Shown: positions 45,639 through 54,515 of the stretch, in pieces | How the letters are laid out: each line of letters opens with the position of its first letter | Position numbering within the stretch: position 1 is the first letter of the stretch | Source: Lachnospiraceae bacterium | GTDB lineage: Bacteria > Bacillota > Clostridia > Lachnospirales > Lachnospiraceae | Assembly (NCBI GenBank): GCA_017509985.1 | Contig: JAFWOE010000003.1 | Location: 24,562 to 88,561 of the forward strand | Direction of reading: 5' to 3' | DNA: 64,000 nucleotides | The notes under the pieces: model-generated | The model's database searches: none | What the model was told of the DNA's origin: nothing | What the model saw: only the letters and a program-made list of their open reading frames with translations | Made by a program: the position numbers and the translations under genes

Positions 45639-45804
45639 TCTGGTGTTTTACGATCTGATACTCATCTCCGCTTTGGAAGTACGGGCATGACTTCAGATGC
45701 CCCTGCATCAGGCGGGCGTAGTCATCCTCGTCCATGTCGACGGAACAGTAGTATGCTTCGTCGTCTTCGTCGTATTCGTAAAAACAGCAGTATTCGCAGT
45801 TCAT
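45634..45804 (-). CDS. DUF6472-like small cysteine-rich protein
   Basis: A 56-residue protein with MNCEYCCFYEYDEDDEAYYC at its N-terminus and SCPYFQSGDEYQIVKHQM at its end. The cysteine pattern suggests a small zinc site. It closely fits the DUF6472 family, widely kept in Lachnospiraceae and of unknown role. AAAAGGC precedes the ATG at 45804, and the gene follows the phosphoesterase stop by 14 bases. Confidence 0.85.
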   Translation of the reverse strand: MNCEYCCFYEYDEDDEAYYCSVDMDEDDYARLMQGHLKSCPYFQSGDEYQIVKHQM

Positions 45805-45818
45805 ATTGCTTTGCCTTT

Positions 45819-46376
45819 TCACAGATACGCCTTCAGCTCTTCCAGCGTTCTGGGCGTATAGTTCATATAGGTCATCATTGCACCGGCATTGGCCATACGG
45901 CACACATCCTCGCGGGCGTAGAGCTTCTTGATCATGTGTTTCGTATGTTCGGCGAGGTTCCATTCGTAGGAGCTGTGTACGTGGCCGTAGAGGTGGCACC
46001 AGCTCATCTGGTGGGAGTTGAACATCAGGATCGGGTAGTGGCAGAGTACGACCCGTTCGCTGCCGTCGGTGATCTCGCAGTAGCCGGTGACGTCCTCCAG
46101 CAGGCCGCGCATCGCATCCACCGCATCCGGCGCGTCGTGATTGCCGGTGATCAGGACCTTTTTCCCGGAAAGGCGCTCCAGTATGCTGCAGCATTCGTCG
46201 GGCGGTGCGGAAGCAAAATCGCCCAGGATATAAGTAAGATCGTCCGGAGCGACCGTGCCGTTCCAGTTTCTGATCATTGCCTCCGTCATATCCTCCGCCG
46301 TGTCGAAAGGCCGGTTGTCGAAGGCGATGATGCTCTCGTATCCGAAGTGCATATCTGCGATGTATCGTATTGCCAT
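45819..46376 (-). CDS. Calcineurin-like metallophosphoesterase
   Basis: A 185-residue dimetal phosphoesterase with IADMHFGYE (metal Asp and His), ILGDFAS, the signature LITGNHD, LCHYPI and LYGHVHSSY in order. It is similar to small bacterial hydrolases of unclear substrate. It starts 9 bases downstream of the oligopeptide ATPase gene, so it is probably part of that operon. Confidence 0.9.
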   Translation of the reverse strand: MAIRYIADMHFGYESIIAFDNRPFDTAEDMTEAMIRNWNGTVAPDDLTYILGDFASAPPDECCSILERLSGKKVLITGNHDAPDAVDAMRGLLEDVTGYCEITDGSERVVLCHYPILMFNSHQMSWCHLYGHVHSSYEWNLAEHTKHMIKKLYAREDVCRMANAGAMMTYMNYTPRTLEELKAYL

Positions 46377-46385
46377 ACCTGCTCC

Positions 46386-47234
46386 TTATTCCGCGGCAGC
46401 CAGCAGCTGCTTCGTGTATTCCTCCTTGGGATGGTTGTATACTTCGTCGATCGTGCCCTGTTCGACGATGCGTCCCCTCTTCATGACCATGACCCGGTCA
46501 CAGAGCTGGTAAACCACGTTCAGGTCATGCGAGATGAAAAGGAAGCTTAAGTCCAGTTCATTCCGGAGATTGGCGATCAGTTCCAGGATCTGAGCCTGGA
46601 TCGTTACGTCAAGCGCGGAAACCGGTTCGTCTGCAATGATGAAGCGGGGCCTGCGGATCAGGGCCGCAGCAATGCTGACGCGCTGGCGCTGCCCGCCGGA
46701 AAGCTCTGCCGGTTTGGCGGTCAGGATCTCTTCGGGCAGACCGACCTGCTTCACGACCCTTCGGACACGTTCCTTTCGCTCCGCTTCGTCATATTTTCCG
46801 AAAACGCGGAGGGGCTCTTCGATCGACCATTCCACGTTATAAGCCGGGTTCAGCGAGCTGTAGGGATCCTGAAAGATGATCTGGGGCCGTTTTGTATAAT
46901 GGATGATCTCTCCTTTTTCGGGTTTGACCGTGCCGAAGATCATCCGGGTCAGGGTGGTCTTGCCGGTACCGCTTTCCCCCACTAGACCGAGGATCTCTCT
47001 TTGCTTTACCACAAAATCGACGTCGTGGATGACTTCCTTGTATTTCTGCATGCGTTTGAACGGGCCGCCGGTATGGTAGCCCCCGCTTACATGCTTTACT
47101 TCGAGGACGAGCTTTTGTTCATCGATGCTGTCTGCGCCTGTGGCATTTTCTGAAGTAACAGGACTCTGACCGGTGACCGCTTCCAGAAGACTGCCCTCAT
47201 TCAAGTCCGGCATTATATTGATTTCACCGCTCAT
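46386..47234 (-). CDS. Oligopeptide ABC importer ATPase (OppF/DppF type)
   Basis: A 282-residue ATPase with Walker [10 protein letters not shown], signature [15 protein letters not shown], Walker [13 protein letters not shown] and the switch SHDLNVV. An extra N-terminal segment of about 40 residues precedes the ATPase fold. It begins inside the stop of the partner ATPase gene (ATGA). Confidence 0.92.
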   Translation of the reverse strand: MSGEINIMPDLNEGSLLEAVTGQSPVTSENATGADSIDEQKLVLEVKHVSGGYHTGGPFKRMQKYKEVIHDVDFVVKQREILGLVGESGTGKTTLTRMIFGTVKPEKGEIIHYTKRPQIIFQDPYSSLNPAYNVEWSIEEPLRVFGKYDEAERKERVRRVVKQVGLPEEILTAKPAELSGGQRQRVSIAAALIRRPRFIIADEPVSALDVTIQAQILELIANLRNELDLSFLFISHDLNVVYQLCDRVMVMKRGRIVEQGTIDEVYNHPKEEYTKQLLAAAE

Positions 47235-48022
47235 GCATTTTCCTTTCTCTTGTCACGGGTCGGTATGGATTCGATGAGATGCTTTGTATACGGATGCTCC
47301 GGGTGGAAGAAGACCTGTTCGGTACTTCCGGTTTCCACCAGTTCGCCGCGCTGCATGACGGCAACGCGCCGGCAGATCTTGCGCACTACGTTCAGATTAT
47401 GGGAGATAAAGAGCATCGAGATCCCGAGATCTTTGTTCAGCCGTTTTAAAAGTTCCAGTATCTGGGCCTGGATCGTTACGTCCAAAGCCGTCGTCGGCTC
47501 GTCCAGAAGAAGGAGGCTCGGACGGATCACGATCGCAGCGGCGATCATTGCGCGCTGCAGCATACCGCCGGAAAGCTCGTGCGGATACTTGGTATAGACG
47601 GATTCCGGATCCGGAAGATCCACCTCTTCCAGGGATTTCAGTACGCGTTCCCTGCGCTCTTCTTTTGTCAGGTCCGTATGAATGCGCAGACATTCGCCTA
47701 CCTGTTCTCCGACGCGCATCAGGGGATCCATGGCGCTCATGGGCTCCTGGAAGACCACGCCGATCTTTTTGCCCTGAAGGCTTCGCAGGATTTTCCGGTC
47801 GGCTGTCAGCAGGTTATATCCTTCAAACAGGACTTCTCCGGAAGTGCGGCACTGTTTTCTGGGCAGCAGCCCTGCGATGCTCATGGCAGTAACGGTCTTT
47901 CCGCTTCCGCTTTCACCGACAAGGCCGAGGATCTCACCGTCTTCGATCGTTAAGGAAACGCCGGACACGGCTTCCCGGTCGCGGTTGTGGAATTTAACGT
48001 GAAGGTCTTTTATCTCAAGCAT
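47231..48022 (-). CDS. Oligopeptide ABC importer ATPase (OppD/DppD type)
   Basis: A 263-residue ATPase with GESGSGKTV, a signature [15 protein letters not shown], Walker [13 protein letters not shown] and SHNLNVV. It lacks the C-terminal Fe-S cysteine motif found in some DppD proteins. The ATG at 48022 overlaps the upstream permease stop (TGATG); longer in-frame starts would run into the permease gene. Confidence 0.92.
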   Translation of the reverse strand: MLEIKDLHVKFHNRDREAVSGVSLTIEDGEILGLVGESGSGKTVTAMSIAGLLPRKQCRTSGEVLFEGYNLLTADRKILRSLQGKKIGVVFQEPMSAMDPLMRVGEQVGECLRIHTDLTKEERRERVLKSLEEVDLPDPESVYTKYPHELSGGMLQRAMIAAAIVIRPSLLLLDEPTTALDVTIQAQILELLKRLNKDLGISMLFISHNLNVVRKICRRVAVMQRGELVETGSTEQVFFHPEHPYTKHLIESIPTRDKRKENA

Positions 48023-48834
48023 CAGTTCACCCCGCTTCCCTGTTTCTGCATTCCGGCACCGATCAGACCGACGCCGAAAACCAGCAGAATGATCACAAGC
48101 CCGGTGCAGACGGCATACCACGGAGCAACCGAAAACATTCCCTGCGCGTCGGAAAGCATGTAGCCTAAGGACGCGTCGGGCGGAGCGACTCCGATGCCCA
48201 GAAAGCTCATGCTCGCTTCGGCCAGGACAGCGTTGTTAAAGCCGATCGTCAGGGCCGGAAGGAGAACACGCACCGTATTGGGCAGGATATGGATCATCAT
48301 GATTCGTCCGCTGCCTGCACCCATGAGCCTTGCGCTGATGATATAATTCGCGTTCCGGTAGGATGCATAAGTCGTTCGCATCAGGCGGGCAAAGCTCGGT
48401 ATGAAGACGATGCCCAGCGCGAGGATTACATTATACTTTTTCCCGGTTCCTGTCAGGCTGATGATCAGAAGCGCCAGCAGGATGCTCGGAAAAGCGGTAA
48501 CAGCATCGTTCAGACGCATCAGGATATCATCGACGATACCGCCAAAGTAGCCGGTGTTCGCTCCGATGAGCGTGCCGAAGAACGCCCCGATGGCGACGGT
48601 CGCGACAGCGATCGTCAGGGTCGTGCCGGCGCCTTTCAGGACACGGCTGAAGATATCGCGGCCGAAGTTATCGGTCCCGAACAGATGCGCAAGGGACGGT
48701 GCCTGAAGCTTGGCGGCACCGCTCATGGCAGTCGGGGAATACGGCGTCCAGAACATGCCGATAATGGTCATTATTATGATAATCCCGGAAATGATCAGTC
48801 CGGCGATCAGGTATCCGTTGTAATGCTTCTTCAT
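48022..48834 (-). CDS. Oligopeptide ABC importer permease (OppC/DppC type)
   Basis: A 270-residue permease with about six helices. The N-terminal FGTDNFGRDIFSRV segment is characteristic of DppC, and the ATPase-docking EAA-like loop is at NTVRVLLPALTIGFNNAVLA. It overlaps the upstream permease gene by 4 bases. Confidence 0.92.
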   Translation of the reverse strand: MKKHYNGYLIAGLIISGIIIIMTIIGMFWTPYSPTAMSGAAKLQAPSLAHLFGTDNFGRDIFSRVLKGAGTTLTIAVATVAIGAFFGTLIGANTGYFGGIVDDILMRLNDAVTAFPSILLALLIISLTGTGKKYNVILALGIVFIPSFARLMRTTYASYRNANYIISARLMGAGSGRIMMIHILPNTVRVLLPALTIGFNNAVLAEASMSFLGIGVAPPDASLGYMLSDAQGMFSVAPWYAVCTGLVIILLVFGVGLIGAGMQKQGSGVN

Positions 48835-49781
48835 CGCTTGCCCTCCAGCCGCAGACGCGGATCAATGCGCTGGTTGACCAGATCGGCAGCGGTGCCGGTC
48901 AGTACGACCCAGAAAGCCAGAATCACTACAATGGCCTGAACGACGGGATAATCACGGTTCGAGATCGAGGCGACAAGGAAGCGGCCGAGGCCGGGAATGC
49001 CGAAGACCTGCTCCACGACGATGCTTCCGCCGATCAGTTCCGCCATGGTCTGTCCGAGAAATGTTACGACGGGTACCAGGGAATTCTTCAGGACGTGGCG
49101 GGTCAGAACGGCGCGGCGGTCGTTGCCGCGGGAGATCGCCGTGCGGACATAAGCCTGTTCCATTTCGCCGATGACGGTCGAACGCATCATCCGGACGGTC
49201 ATGGCCGACCGCGGGATCGCCAGACAGACCGCGGCAAAGAACAGGTACCGTATCGCATCAAAAAAGTGTGCGTGCAGATCCGGAAGGTTGCCGGGGGTGA
49301 AAACACGCAGAACGATCCCGAACCCCCAGGATAAAAGAATTCCGATAAAGAACGGGGGTATGGCCATGCACAGCTGGTTGAAAGCCGTATGCATGAAGTC
49401 CCAGATCTTTCCCGAGCGGCGGTAGGACCAGATGCCCAGCGGAAGGGAGATCACGGTAATAAGAATAAAGCTGATGAGGCAAAGCCAGAGGGTAACCTCG
49501 ATCTTCGGTGCGATCAGCTGCCAGACCGGCAGCTTGTAGCTGAAGGAAACACCGAGATTACCCGTAAAAAGGCCGCCCAGCCAGCTGAAGTAGCGGATCA
49601 GGAAGGGCCGGTTCAGGCCGAGCTCTTCACGCAGGGCAGCCAGACGCGCGGGCGTGGCCTCCGTCCCCAGCATCGCCTGTGCCGGGTCGCCGGAGACCAG
49701 CTCGAACGCCGTATAGGTCAGGAATGATACAAGGATCATCGTGACCAGCATGAGTACGATTTTCTTCGCAGTGTATTTCAT
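48831..49781 (-). CDS. Oligopeptide ABC importer permease (OppB/DppB type)
   Basis: A 316-residue permease starting MKYTAKKIVLMLVTMILVSF. The family segments ALREELGLNRPFLIRYFSWL and YVRTAISRGNDRRAVLTRHV (docking loop) are present, with LGRFLVASISNRDYPVVQAI near the end. It follows the binding-protein gene by 24 bases. Confidence 0.92.
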   Translation of the reverse strand: MKYTAKKIVLMLVTMILVSFLTYTAFELVSGDPAQAMLGTEATPARLAALREELGLNRPFLIRYFSWLGGLFTGNLGVSFSYKLPVWQLIAPKIEVTLWLCLISFILITVISLPLGIWSYRRSGKIWDFMHTAFNQLCMAIPPFFIGILLSWGFGIVLRVFTPGNLPDLHAHFFDAIRYLFFAAVCLAIPRSAMTVRMMRSTVIGEMEQAYVRTAISRGNDRRAVLTRHVLKNSLVPVVTFLGQTMAELIGGSIVVEQVFGIPGLGRFLVASISNRDYPVVQAIVVILAFWVVLTGTAADLVNQRIDPRLRLEGKR

Positions 49782-49805
49782 GGAGATCCGACTCCCCGCA
49801 GGACT

Positions 49806-51371
49806 TTATTCTGCCCAGTAAAGTGTTGAAACATCCAGTACATACAGCGGATAGAAGGTCAGGCCGGAAAGTCCTTTGCGTACGGCGACCAGGTCCGCCA
49901 TATCCTGAATATAGACGTTTGCTGCGTTCTCGGTGAGGTTTTTCTCCATCTGACGGTAGAGAGCGGTCTGCTCTTCATCGTTCGTGGATACGATCGCGGC
50001 CTTGGCCAGTTCGTCATAGTCCGCGTTATTGTAGTTGGTAAAGTTGTTGGGCATGTCGGAACGGAAGCGCTCGAGCAGCTTTCGGGCCGTCATGTTGTCG
50101 CTGGTCAGGCCGGTGATGGTGCTCTGGAACTGGCGGTTGCCGTAGACGTCGTTGAGCCAGGATTCCCACTCGATCGGATTGATCTTTGCAGTCACGCCGA
50201 TCTCCTTAAGCTGTTCTACGATGACCTGTGCGGCATCCACGTGCGGCTGGTAGTTGCTGGGAACGGTGATCTCCATGGAGAATCCGTCCGGGAAACCGGC
50301 TTCCTTCAGCAGTTCCTTTGCCTTTGCCGGATCGTAAGGATAGTAATCGGTAAGGCTGTCATCGTAGTATTTCGCGAAGGACGGGAACATGGAGGTTCCG
50401 AGCGGGATGCCGAAGCCGTCGAAAGCCAGGTCGATGATCCCCTGCTTGTCGATGCCGTAGGAGAGCGCCTGACGGACAAGCACGTTGTCGAACGGAGCGA
50501 CCGCGTTGTTCAGATACAGGGCCTGGACCAGGTTCATGCTGCCTTCTTCGATATTAAAACCGTCGGAAAGCTGGGCTGTCTGAGTGCTGGTGAGATGCAT
50601 GCACAGATCGATGGATCCTCCCTGGAGGCCCAGCAGCATGCTTTCGATCTTTTCTACTACATGGAAGGTGACTTTTCCGATCTTTGCCGGCTCTCCCCAG
50701 TAATCGTCAAAACGCTCCATGACGATGTTGTCCTGAGCCACACGGGAGACAAATTTGTACGGACCGGTGCCGACGGGAGCCGTGTCCTGCTTGTCATAGT
50801 CTGCGGGAAGGATCGCGAGCGTAAGATAATTGAGAAGCTCCGGAACCGGCTCGTCCAGGGTGATCGTGAGTTTGGAGCCGTCGGCTTTCATATCTTTTAT
50901 GGCTTCGAGCGCAGGAATGAGAGCCTCGTTTCCGTCCGAGCCCATATTGCGCTCGATCGAGTAGAGGACGTCTTCCATTTCTACTTCATCGCCATTGTGG
51001 AATTTTATGCCGTCACGGAGAATAAAATCATAGGTAAGACCGTCTTCGGAGACCGTATAATCCGAAGCTACGGCAGGCATGAGATTGCCTTCCGGAGTGG
51101 GCTTAACGAGTCCTTCAAACACGTTGAACATGATTTCCTTGGTTCCTGCCGCCACTGCATAATGGGGGTCAAGACTGTCGTCAAGGTCCTGTGCGATGCC
51201 GATATTGATCTCATCGGCATGAGCGGCAGCCGGTGCGGGTTCGTTTCCTGCAGAGGAGGTTCCTGCAGAGGAGGTTCCTGCGGGTTCGGCCGGCGCGGAT
51301 TTTCCGCAGCCTGCGAACAGGGTCAGTGCCATTGCCAGGACAAGTGCTGTTGCCAAAAATTTCTTTTTCAT
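49806..51371 (-). CDS. Family 5 solute-binding lipoprotein for peptides (OppA/DppA type)
   Basis: The 521-residue receptor begins with a lipoprotein signal (MKKKFLATALVLAMALTLFAGC), then a Ser/Thr/Ala/Gly-rich tether and the family 5 fold (PHYAVAAGTKEIMFNVFEGL, FHNGDEVEMEDVLYSIER). It captures peptides, or possibly nickel or other small ligands, outside the cell. The ATG at 51371 is preceded by GGAGAAAAC. It is the first and probably most expressed gene of the transporter operon. Confidence 0.92.
   Translation of the reverse strand: MKKKFLATALVLAMALTLFAGCGKSAPAEPAGTSSAGTSSAGNEPAPAAAHADEINIGIAQDLDDSLDPHYAVAAGTKEIMFNVFEGLVKPTPEGNLMPAVASDYTVSEDGLTYDFILRDGIKFHNGDEVEMEDVLYSIERNMGSDGNEALIPALEAIKDMKADGSKLTITLDEPVPELLNYLTLAILPADYDKQDTAPVGTGPYKFVSRVAQDNIVMERFDDYWGEPAKIGKVTFHVVEKIESMLLGLQGGSIDLCMHLTSTQTAQLSDGFNIEEGSMNLVQALYLNNAVAPFDNVLVRQALSYGIDKQGIIDLAFDGFGIPLGTSMFPSFAKYYDDSLTDYYPYDPAKAKELLKEAGFPDGFSMEITVPSNYQPHVDAAQVIVEQLKEIGVTAKINPIEWESWLNDVYGNRQFQSTITGLTSDNMTARKLLERFRSDMPNNFTNYNNADYDELAKAAIVSTNDEEQTALYRQMEKNLTENAANVYIQDMADLVAVRKGLSGLTFYPLYVLDVSTLYWAE
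51245..51274. repeat. 15-base tandem duplication in the binding-protein tether
   Basis: Two exact copies of TTCCTGCAGAGGAGG in a row, in frame, encode the repeated GTSSA in the linker after the lipobox. This looks like a recent slippage event. Confidence 0.85.
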
Positions 51372-51477
51372 GTTTTCTCCTTTCATCACTGCCCCTTGCG
51401 GGGTCAATGTGCGGCGCCGAAAAAGACGCCAAAGTCTTTAAAATTTTTGGTGCTTTATTCAGTTGTTAAGCAAGCGC

Positions 51478-51506
51478 ATTATATAATAGAAGGGCTCAAA
51501 AAACAA
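51478..51506 (-). promoter_or_regulatory. Promoter of the oligopeptide importer operon
   Basis: On the minus strand TTGTTT (51501-51506) and TATAAT (51478-51483) with a 17-base spacer. The leader before the ATG is about 100 bases. Confidence 0.78.
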
Positions 51507-51661
51507 GGAGGAATATGGCTATGCGGAAAAGGAGGGTTTTGTTATGGCAAAAGCCGGACCGGACTGCTTTGAAAATCCTGCATACAGTGATAAGAATCAG
51601 AGCTGCCGCAGCGGCCGGGCCCTGAGACAGCTCCTTTTCGAAGGTGTATTACTAAGCAGTA

Positions 51662-52924
51662 TTAATATCTTCCGTATTTATCCAGCGTTTCGATCATCGC
51701 GTCTACATTCTCGGGCTTGGCGTTTTCGAGAGAACCGTCGAAATCAAACAGATAGCCGCCGCCGGGAGCGCAGATGTCGAGGAGCCGCTTCGTTTCGTCT
51801 ATGACGGTCTCCTTTCTGCCGAATTCCATCTGGGAAATGGAAAGATTTCCCATGATGCAGGCCGTATCCCCGAGGATCCTTTTGGCTTCCTTCATATCCA
51901 CTTTTTCAAAGTGGTAAATAACTTTTCCTTTCGGTACGTCCGTAAGGAATTTCAGACGGGAATTGTACGGGCCTTCCGTATAGATCAGAGGAGTTACGCC
52001 CATGTCGATCAGGGCAAGCATGATCTTCTTTAACGGCGGCCAGTAAAGCCTTGCATACTGTTCATCGCTCATGAAACCGTCCATCGCCTTATGCAGCGGG
52101 AAGAAGATCCTCTTGCCGGGCATATCCATATATTTCAGATACTGCAGGGCTGCGATCTGCTGGTCTGCGAACATCCAGCAGGCTTCTTCTATTTCATCCT
52201 CGTATTCCAGCAGGTCTTCGAATATTCCCATGGTCCCGCGGAAATAATCCCCGAGGATATCGTACGGTGCTTCCGAAATGCCGCACATCAGGCCAGGAAA
52301 GCCCATGCCGGCCAGGATCCCCATATATTTCCCGGTGGCGGCTCCGGCTTTTGCATCCTCTTCGCCGATCTTTGCCATCGTCTGAACGGCTTCCAGGAAC
52401 TCGGGCGAGTAGAGAGGCGCCATCATGCGGGTATTCAGAACCACGGTGGGCGTAACCTTTATTCCTTCGGTCCCTTTAATATTGCCGTATGCACGGGGAA
52501 TGTACTTGCGGATCATGAAGCCCGTAAAGTCATCCAGCATTTCACGGTATTCTTCCTGTTCCATGAATTCGTGCTCGATGACCTGATGCGAACTGTAATC
52601 GTTTACCATGGTCCCGGGCCGGCCGGGCCAGTCGATCATGGCCGAACCGGCGATCTCATTTGCCTTACCGGAAGTGAAACCTCCGAACATATGGACATCG
52701 CATTCCGGATGTTTGGAATAAAACCTTACGGCTGCCTGCCCTGCTGCCTCATAATCGTAATAGATGTCTTTATAGCTGGATCCCTCGGAACGCTGAACAT
52801 AGCAGGAATAAAACGTGCAGACAGGGACCCGGTCGGCTTCTTTCAGGGCGACTGCCGTCTCCACGCGGTTCAGGCGTTTGGCATACATTTCCTGTTCCGG
52901 AGTCGGCGCAACATTTTCACTCAT
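51662..52924 (-). CDS. Uroporphyrinogen decarboxylase-family protein, methyltransferase-like
   Basis: A 420-residue TIM-barrel protein of the URO-D family, in the branch that includes corrinoid methyltransferases (MtaA, CmuA) rather than true heme decarboxylases; a second, unlike member lies at 60.8-61.8 kb. Conserved-looking parts are RVETAVALKEADRVPV and a C-terminal ICAPGGGYLFDFDG. No corrinoid protein gene accompanies it. The ATG at 52924 is chosen because GGAGGATTC sits 7 bases before it. It is divergent from a PucR-type regulator gene that may control it. Confidence 0.8.
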   Translation of the reverse strand: MSENVAPTPEQEMYAKRLNRVETAVALKEADRVPVCTFYSCYVQRSEGSSYKDIYYDYEAAGQAAVRFYSKHPECDVHMFGGFTSGKANEIAGSAMIDWPGRPGTMVNDYSSHQVIEHEFMEQEEYREMLDDFTGFMIRKYIPRAYGNIKGTEGIKVTPTVVLNTRMMAPLYSPEFLEAVQTMAKIGEEDAKAGAATGKYMGILAGMGFPGLMCGISEAPYDILGDYFRGTMGIFEDLLEYEDEIEEACWMFADQQIAALQYLKYMDMPGKRIFFPLHKAMDGFMSDEQYARLYWPPLKKIMLALIDMGVTPLIYTEGPYNSRLKFLTDVPKGKVIYHFEKVDMKEAKRILGDTACIMGNLSISQMEFGRKETVIDETKRLLDICAPGGGYLFDFDGSLENAKPENVDAMIETLDKYGRY

Positions 52925-52998
52925 TATTGAATCCTCCATAAATACTTCATTTGATACAAGAATATAGGTAAATATCATTTTTGAGAAGGCGCCATATG

Positions 52999-53033
52999 AT
53001 GCGACTTTTTTAAATAATGCAACATTTTGTTGC
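52999..53033. promoter_or_regulatory. Operator-like repeats between divergent genes
   Basis: Two similar units, ATGCGACTTTTT (52999-53010) and ATGCAACATTTT (53017-53028), are 18 bases apart, and GCAACATTTTGTTGC (53019-53033) is a palindrome. They lie between the methyltransferase-like gene and the regulator gene, just upstream of a TATACT (53043-53048). Confidence 0.45.
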
Positions 53034-53082
53034 GTAATATGTTATACTGGCTGCAGTATAAAAATGCCATTTGGAGAAAAAA

Positions 53083-54396
53083 ATGACAGAGAAATTAAAA
53101 AAAGAGAAAAAAAGTGCCGGGCCGTATGAGAAGATCCTTCGGTGGGACCGGATCCTTTCCGATGCGGTCAGGGAAAACAGGCCTTTTGCCGAGGTCATGG
53201 ATACCGGCAGGATTTTTCTTCCTTATCCATATGCCTTTGCGGACATCGATATGGAATACCGCTACGCGACAAAAGAGTATATCAAAGAGCTGGAAGACAT
53301 TATGAGAAACGAGGGGGAAGAAGGACCGTTCGAGCTGAAAGATTCTGTTGTACAGGAAATGATTCTGGACAAAAAATTCCATGAGTCGGCCAAAAAGACA
53401 TCGCTCTTTTATTATCATTCCACTTATTCCGAACGGGTGGTGCTGTGCTGCAATCTGATGCTGAACGGGGAATACTATGCCAGGATGATGATGAGCGTTC
53501 CCCCCGGACAGGAAACCGTCGATCCGGACGTAGAGGCCCTGTTTCTGTTTTTCTGCCGCCGTATCGAGAATATGCTGTCTTCGGTGCAGGGGTTTCTGCA
53601 GAAAAAACAGAACGACAGTGTCCACAGCTATCTGCTTGCTCTGGCTTCCGGACAGGAAGTACCGGGTGTTATGTTTGAAAAAGCGGCGGAGGATGCGGGA
53701 CTGAAAAGCACCGGTACATACTGTGTGATCTATCTTTCCTTTTTCAATGATGAAGGCTGGGATGCCCAGTACGAAACGACGCTGCCGTATCTTTCCTACA
53801 GCCTGGAGCGGAAGTGGAAGTATTCCTGTGCAGTTCCGGTGGAAAAAAACCTGGTCTGGCTGGTGGATCTCGACCGGTCGGAAGCGGACGTCAAGAGCCG
53901 GAGCTTTTATCAGGAACTGGCGTTTTTCCTGCGGGACCATATCTGCAAAGCCGGCGTCAGTTCACGGTTCAGCGGATTCGACAGCGCTTTTTACGCAGTC
54001 CGGCAGGCAAAGACGGCGCTGGATCTCGGAAGCCGGCTCCAGCCTGCACTGTGGTACTACCTTTTCGATAATTACCGGCTGCATTACATGCTGAGAAAAG
54101 CGGAAGAAGAAATACCTTCACGGTATCTTCTGCCGGCTTCACTTCAGACCCTGCAGGAATATGACCTGGAAAAAAACGGAGAGCTGTACAGGACGCTGCG
54201 GACTTATTTAAGATGCGCCCAGAACGATTCCCGTACGGCCGAAGAACTGCACGTACACCGGACGACGCTTTACCGCCGGCTGGAAAAGATCTATCAGATG
54301 ACCGGTCTGCGGCTGGATCATCCGGATACGGTCCTGGAACTGCTGATGCTTTTAAGGATGGAAGAAGGAAACAGCACTGCACAGCAATTCCGTTAG
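53083..54396 (+). CDS. PucR/CdaR-type transcriptional regulator
   Basis: A 437-residue regulator with a C-terminal helix-turn-helix of the PucR family (LRTYLRCAQNDSRTAEELHV, then HRTTLYRRLEKI, about residues 370-425). The preceding about 350 residues would sense a signal; I do not see a clear GAF or PAS signature. The ATG at 53083 is preceded by TTTGGAG. Being divergent from the methyltransferase-like gene suggests local control. Confidence 0.85.
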   Translation: MTEKLKKEKKSAGPYEKILRWDRILSDAVRENRPFAEVMDTGRIFLPYPYAFADIDMEYRYATKEYIKELEDIMRNEGEEGPFELKDSVVQEMILDKKFHESAKKTSLFYYHSTYSERVVLCCNLMLNGEYYARMMMSVPPGQETVDPDVEALFLFFCRRIENMLSSVQGFLQKKQNDSVHSYLLALASGQEVPGVMFEKAAEDAGLKSTGTYCVIYLSFFNDEGWDAQYETTLPYLSYSLERKWKYSCAVPVEKNLVWLVDLDRSEADVKSRSFYQELAFFLRDHICKAGVSSRFSGFDSAFYAVRQAKTALDLGSRLQPALWYYLFDNYRLHYMLRKAEEEIPSRYLLPASLQTLQEYDLEKNGELYRTLRTYLRCAQNDSRTAEELHVHRTTLYRRLEKIYQMTGLRLDHPDTVLELLMLLRMEEGNSTAQQFR

Positions 54397-54402
54397 TATC
54401 GA

Positions 54403-54440
54403 GTAAAATACGATAAAGCGATCACAGATCGATATTTTAC
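54403..54440 (+). terminator. AT-rich terminator of the PucR-type gene
   Basis: GTAAAATACGAT pairs with ATCGATATTTTAC with one bulged base, followed by ATTTTTTTA. The right arm supplies most of the -35 box of the next gene. Confidence 0.6.
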
Positions 54441-54464
54441 ATTTTTTTACGGATCAGGTATTAT
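54436..54464 (+). promoter_or_regulatory. Promoter of the alpha/beta hydrolase gene
   Basis: TTTACA (54436-54441) and TATTAT (54459-54464) with a 17-base spacer, 52 bases before the ATG. Confidence 0.7.
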
Positions 54465-54515
54465 GGATGCAGCAAAATGCACTTTACGCAAAGGACTTTA
54501 AAGGAGGACACGTTT

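Noticed and set aside
50241..51572. Plus-strand 443-codon frame opposite the peptide-binding lipoprotein
   Set aside because: The minus strand has a signal peptide, lipobox, ribosome site and promoter; the opposite frame has none.
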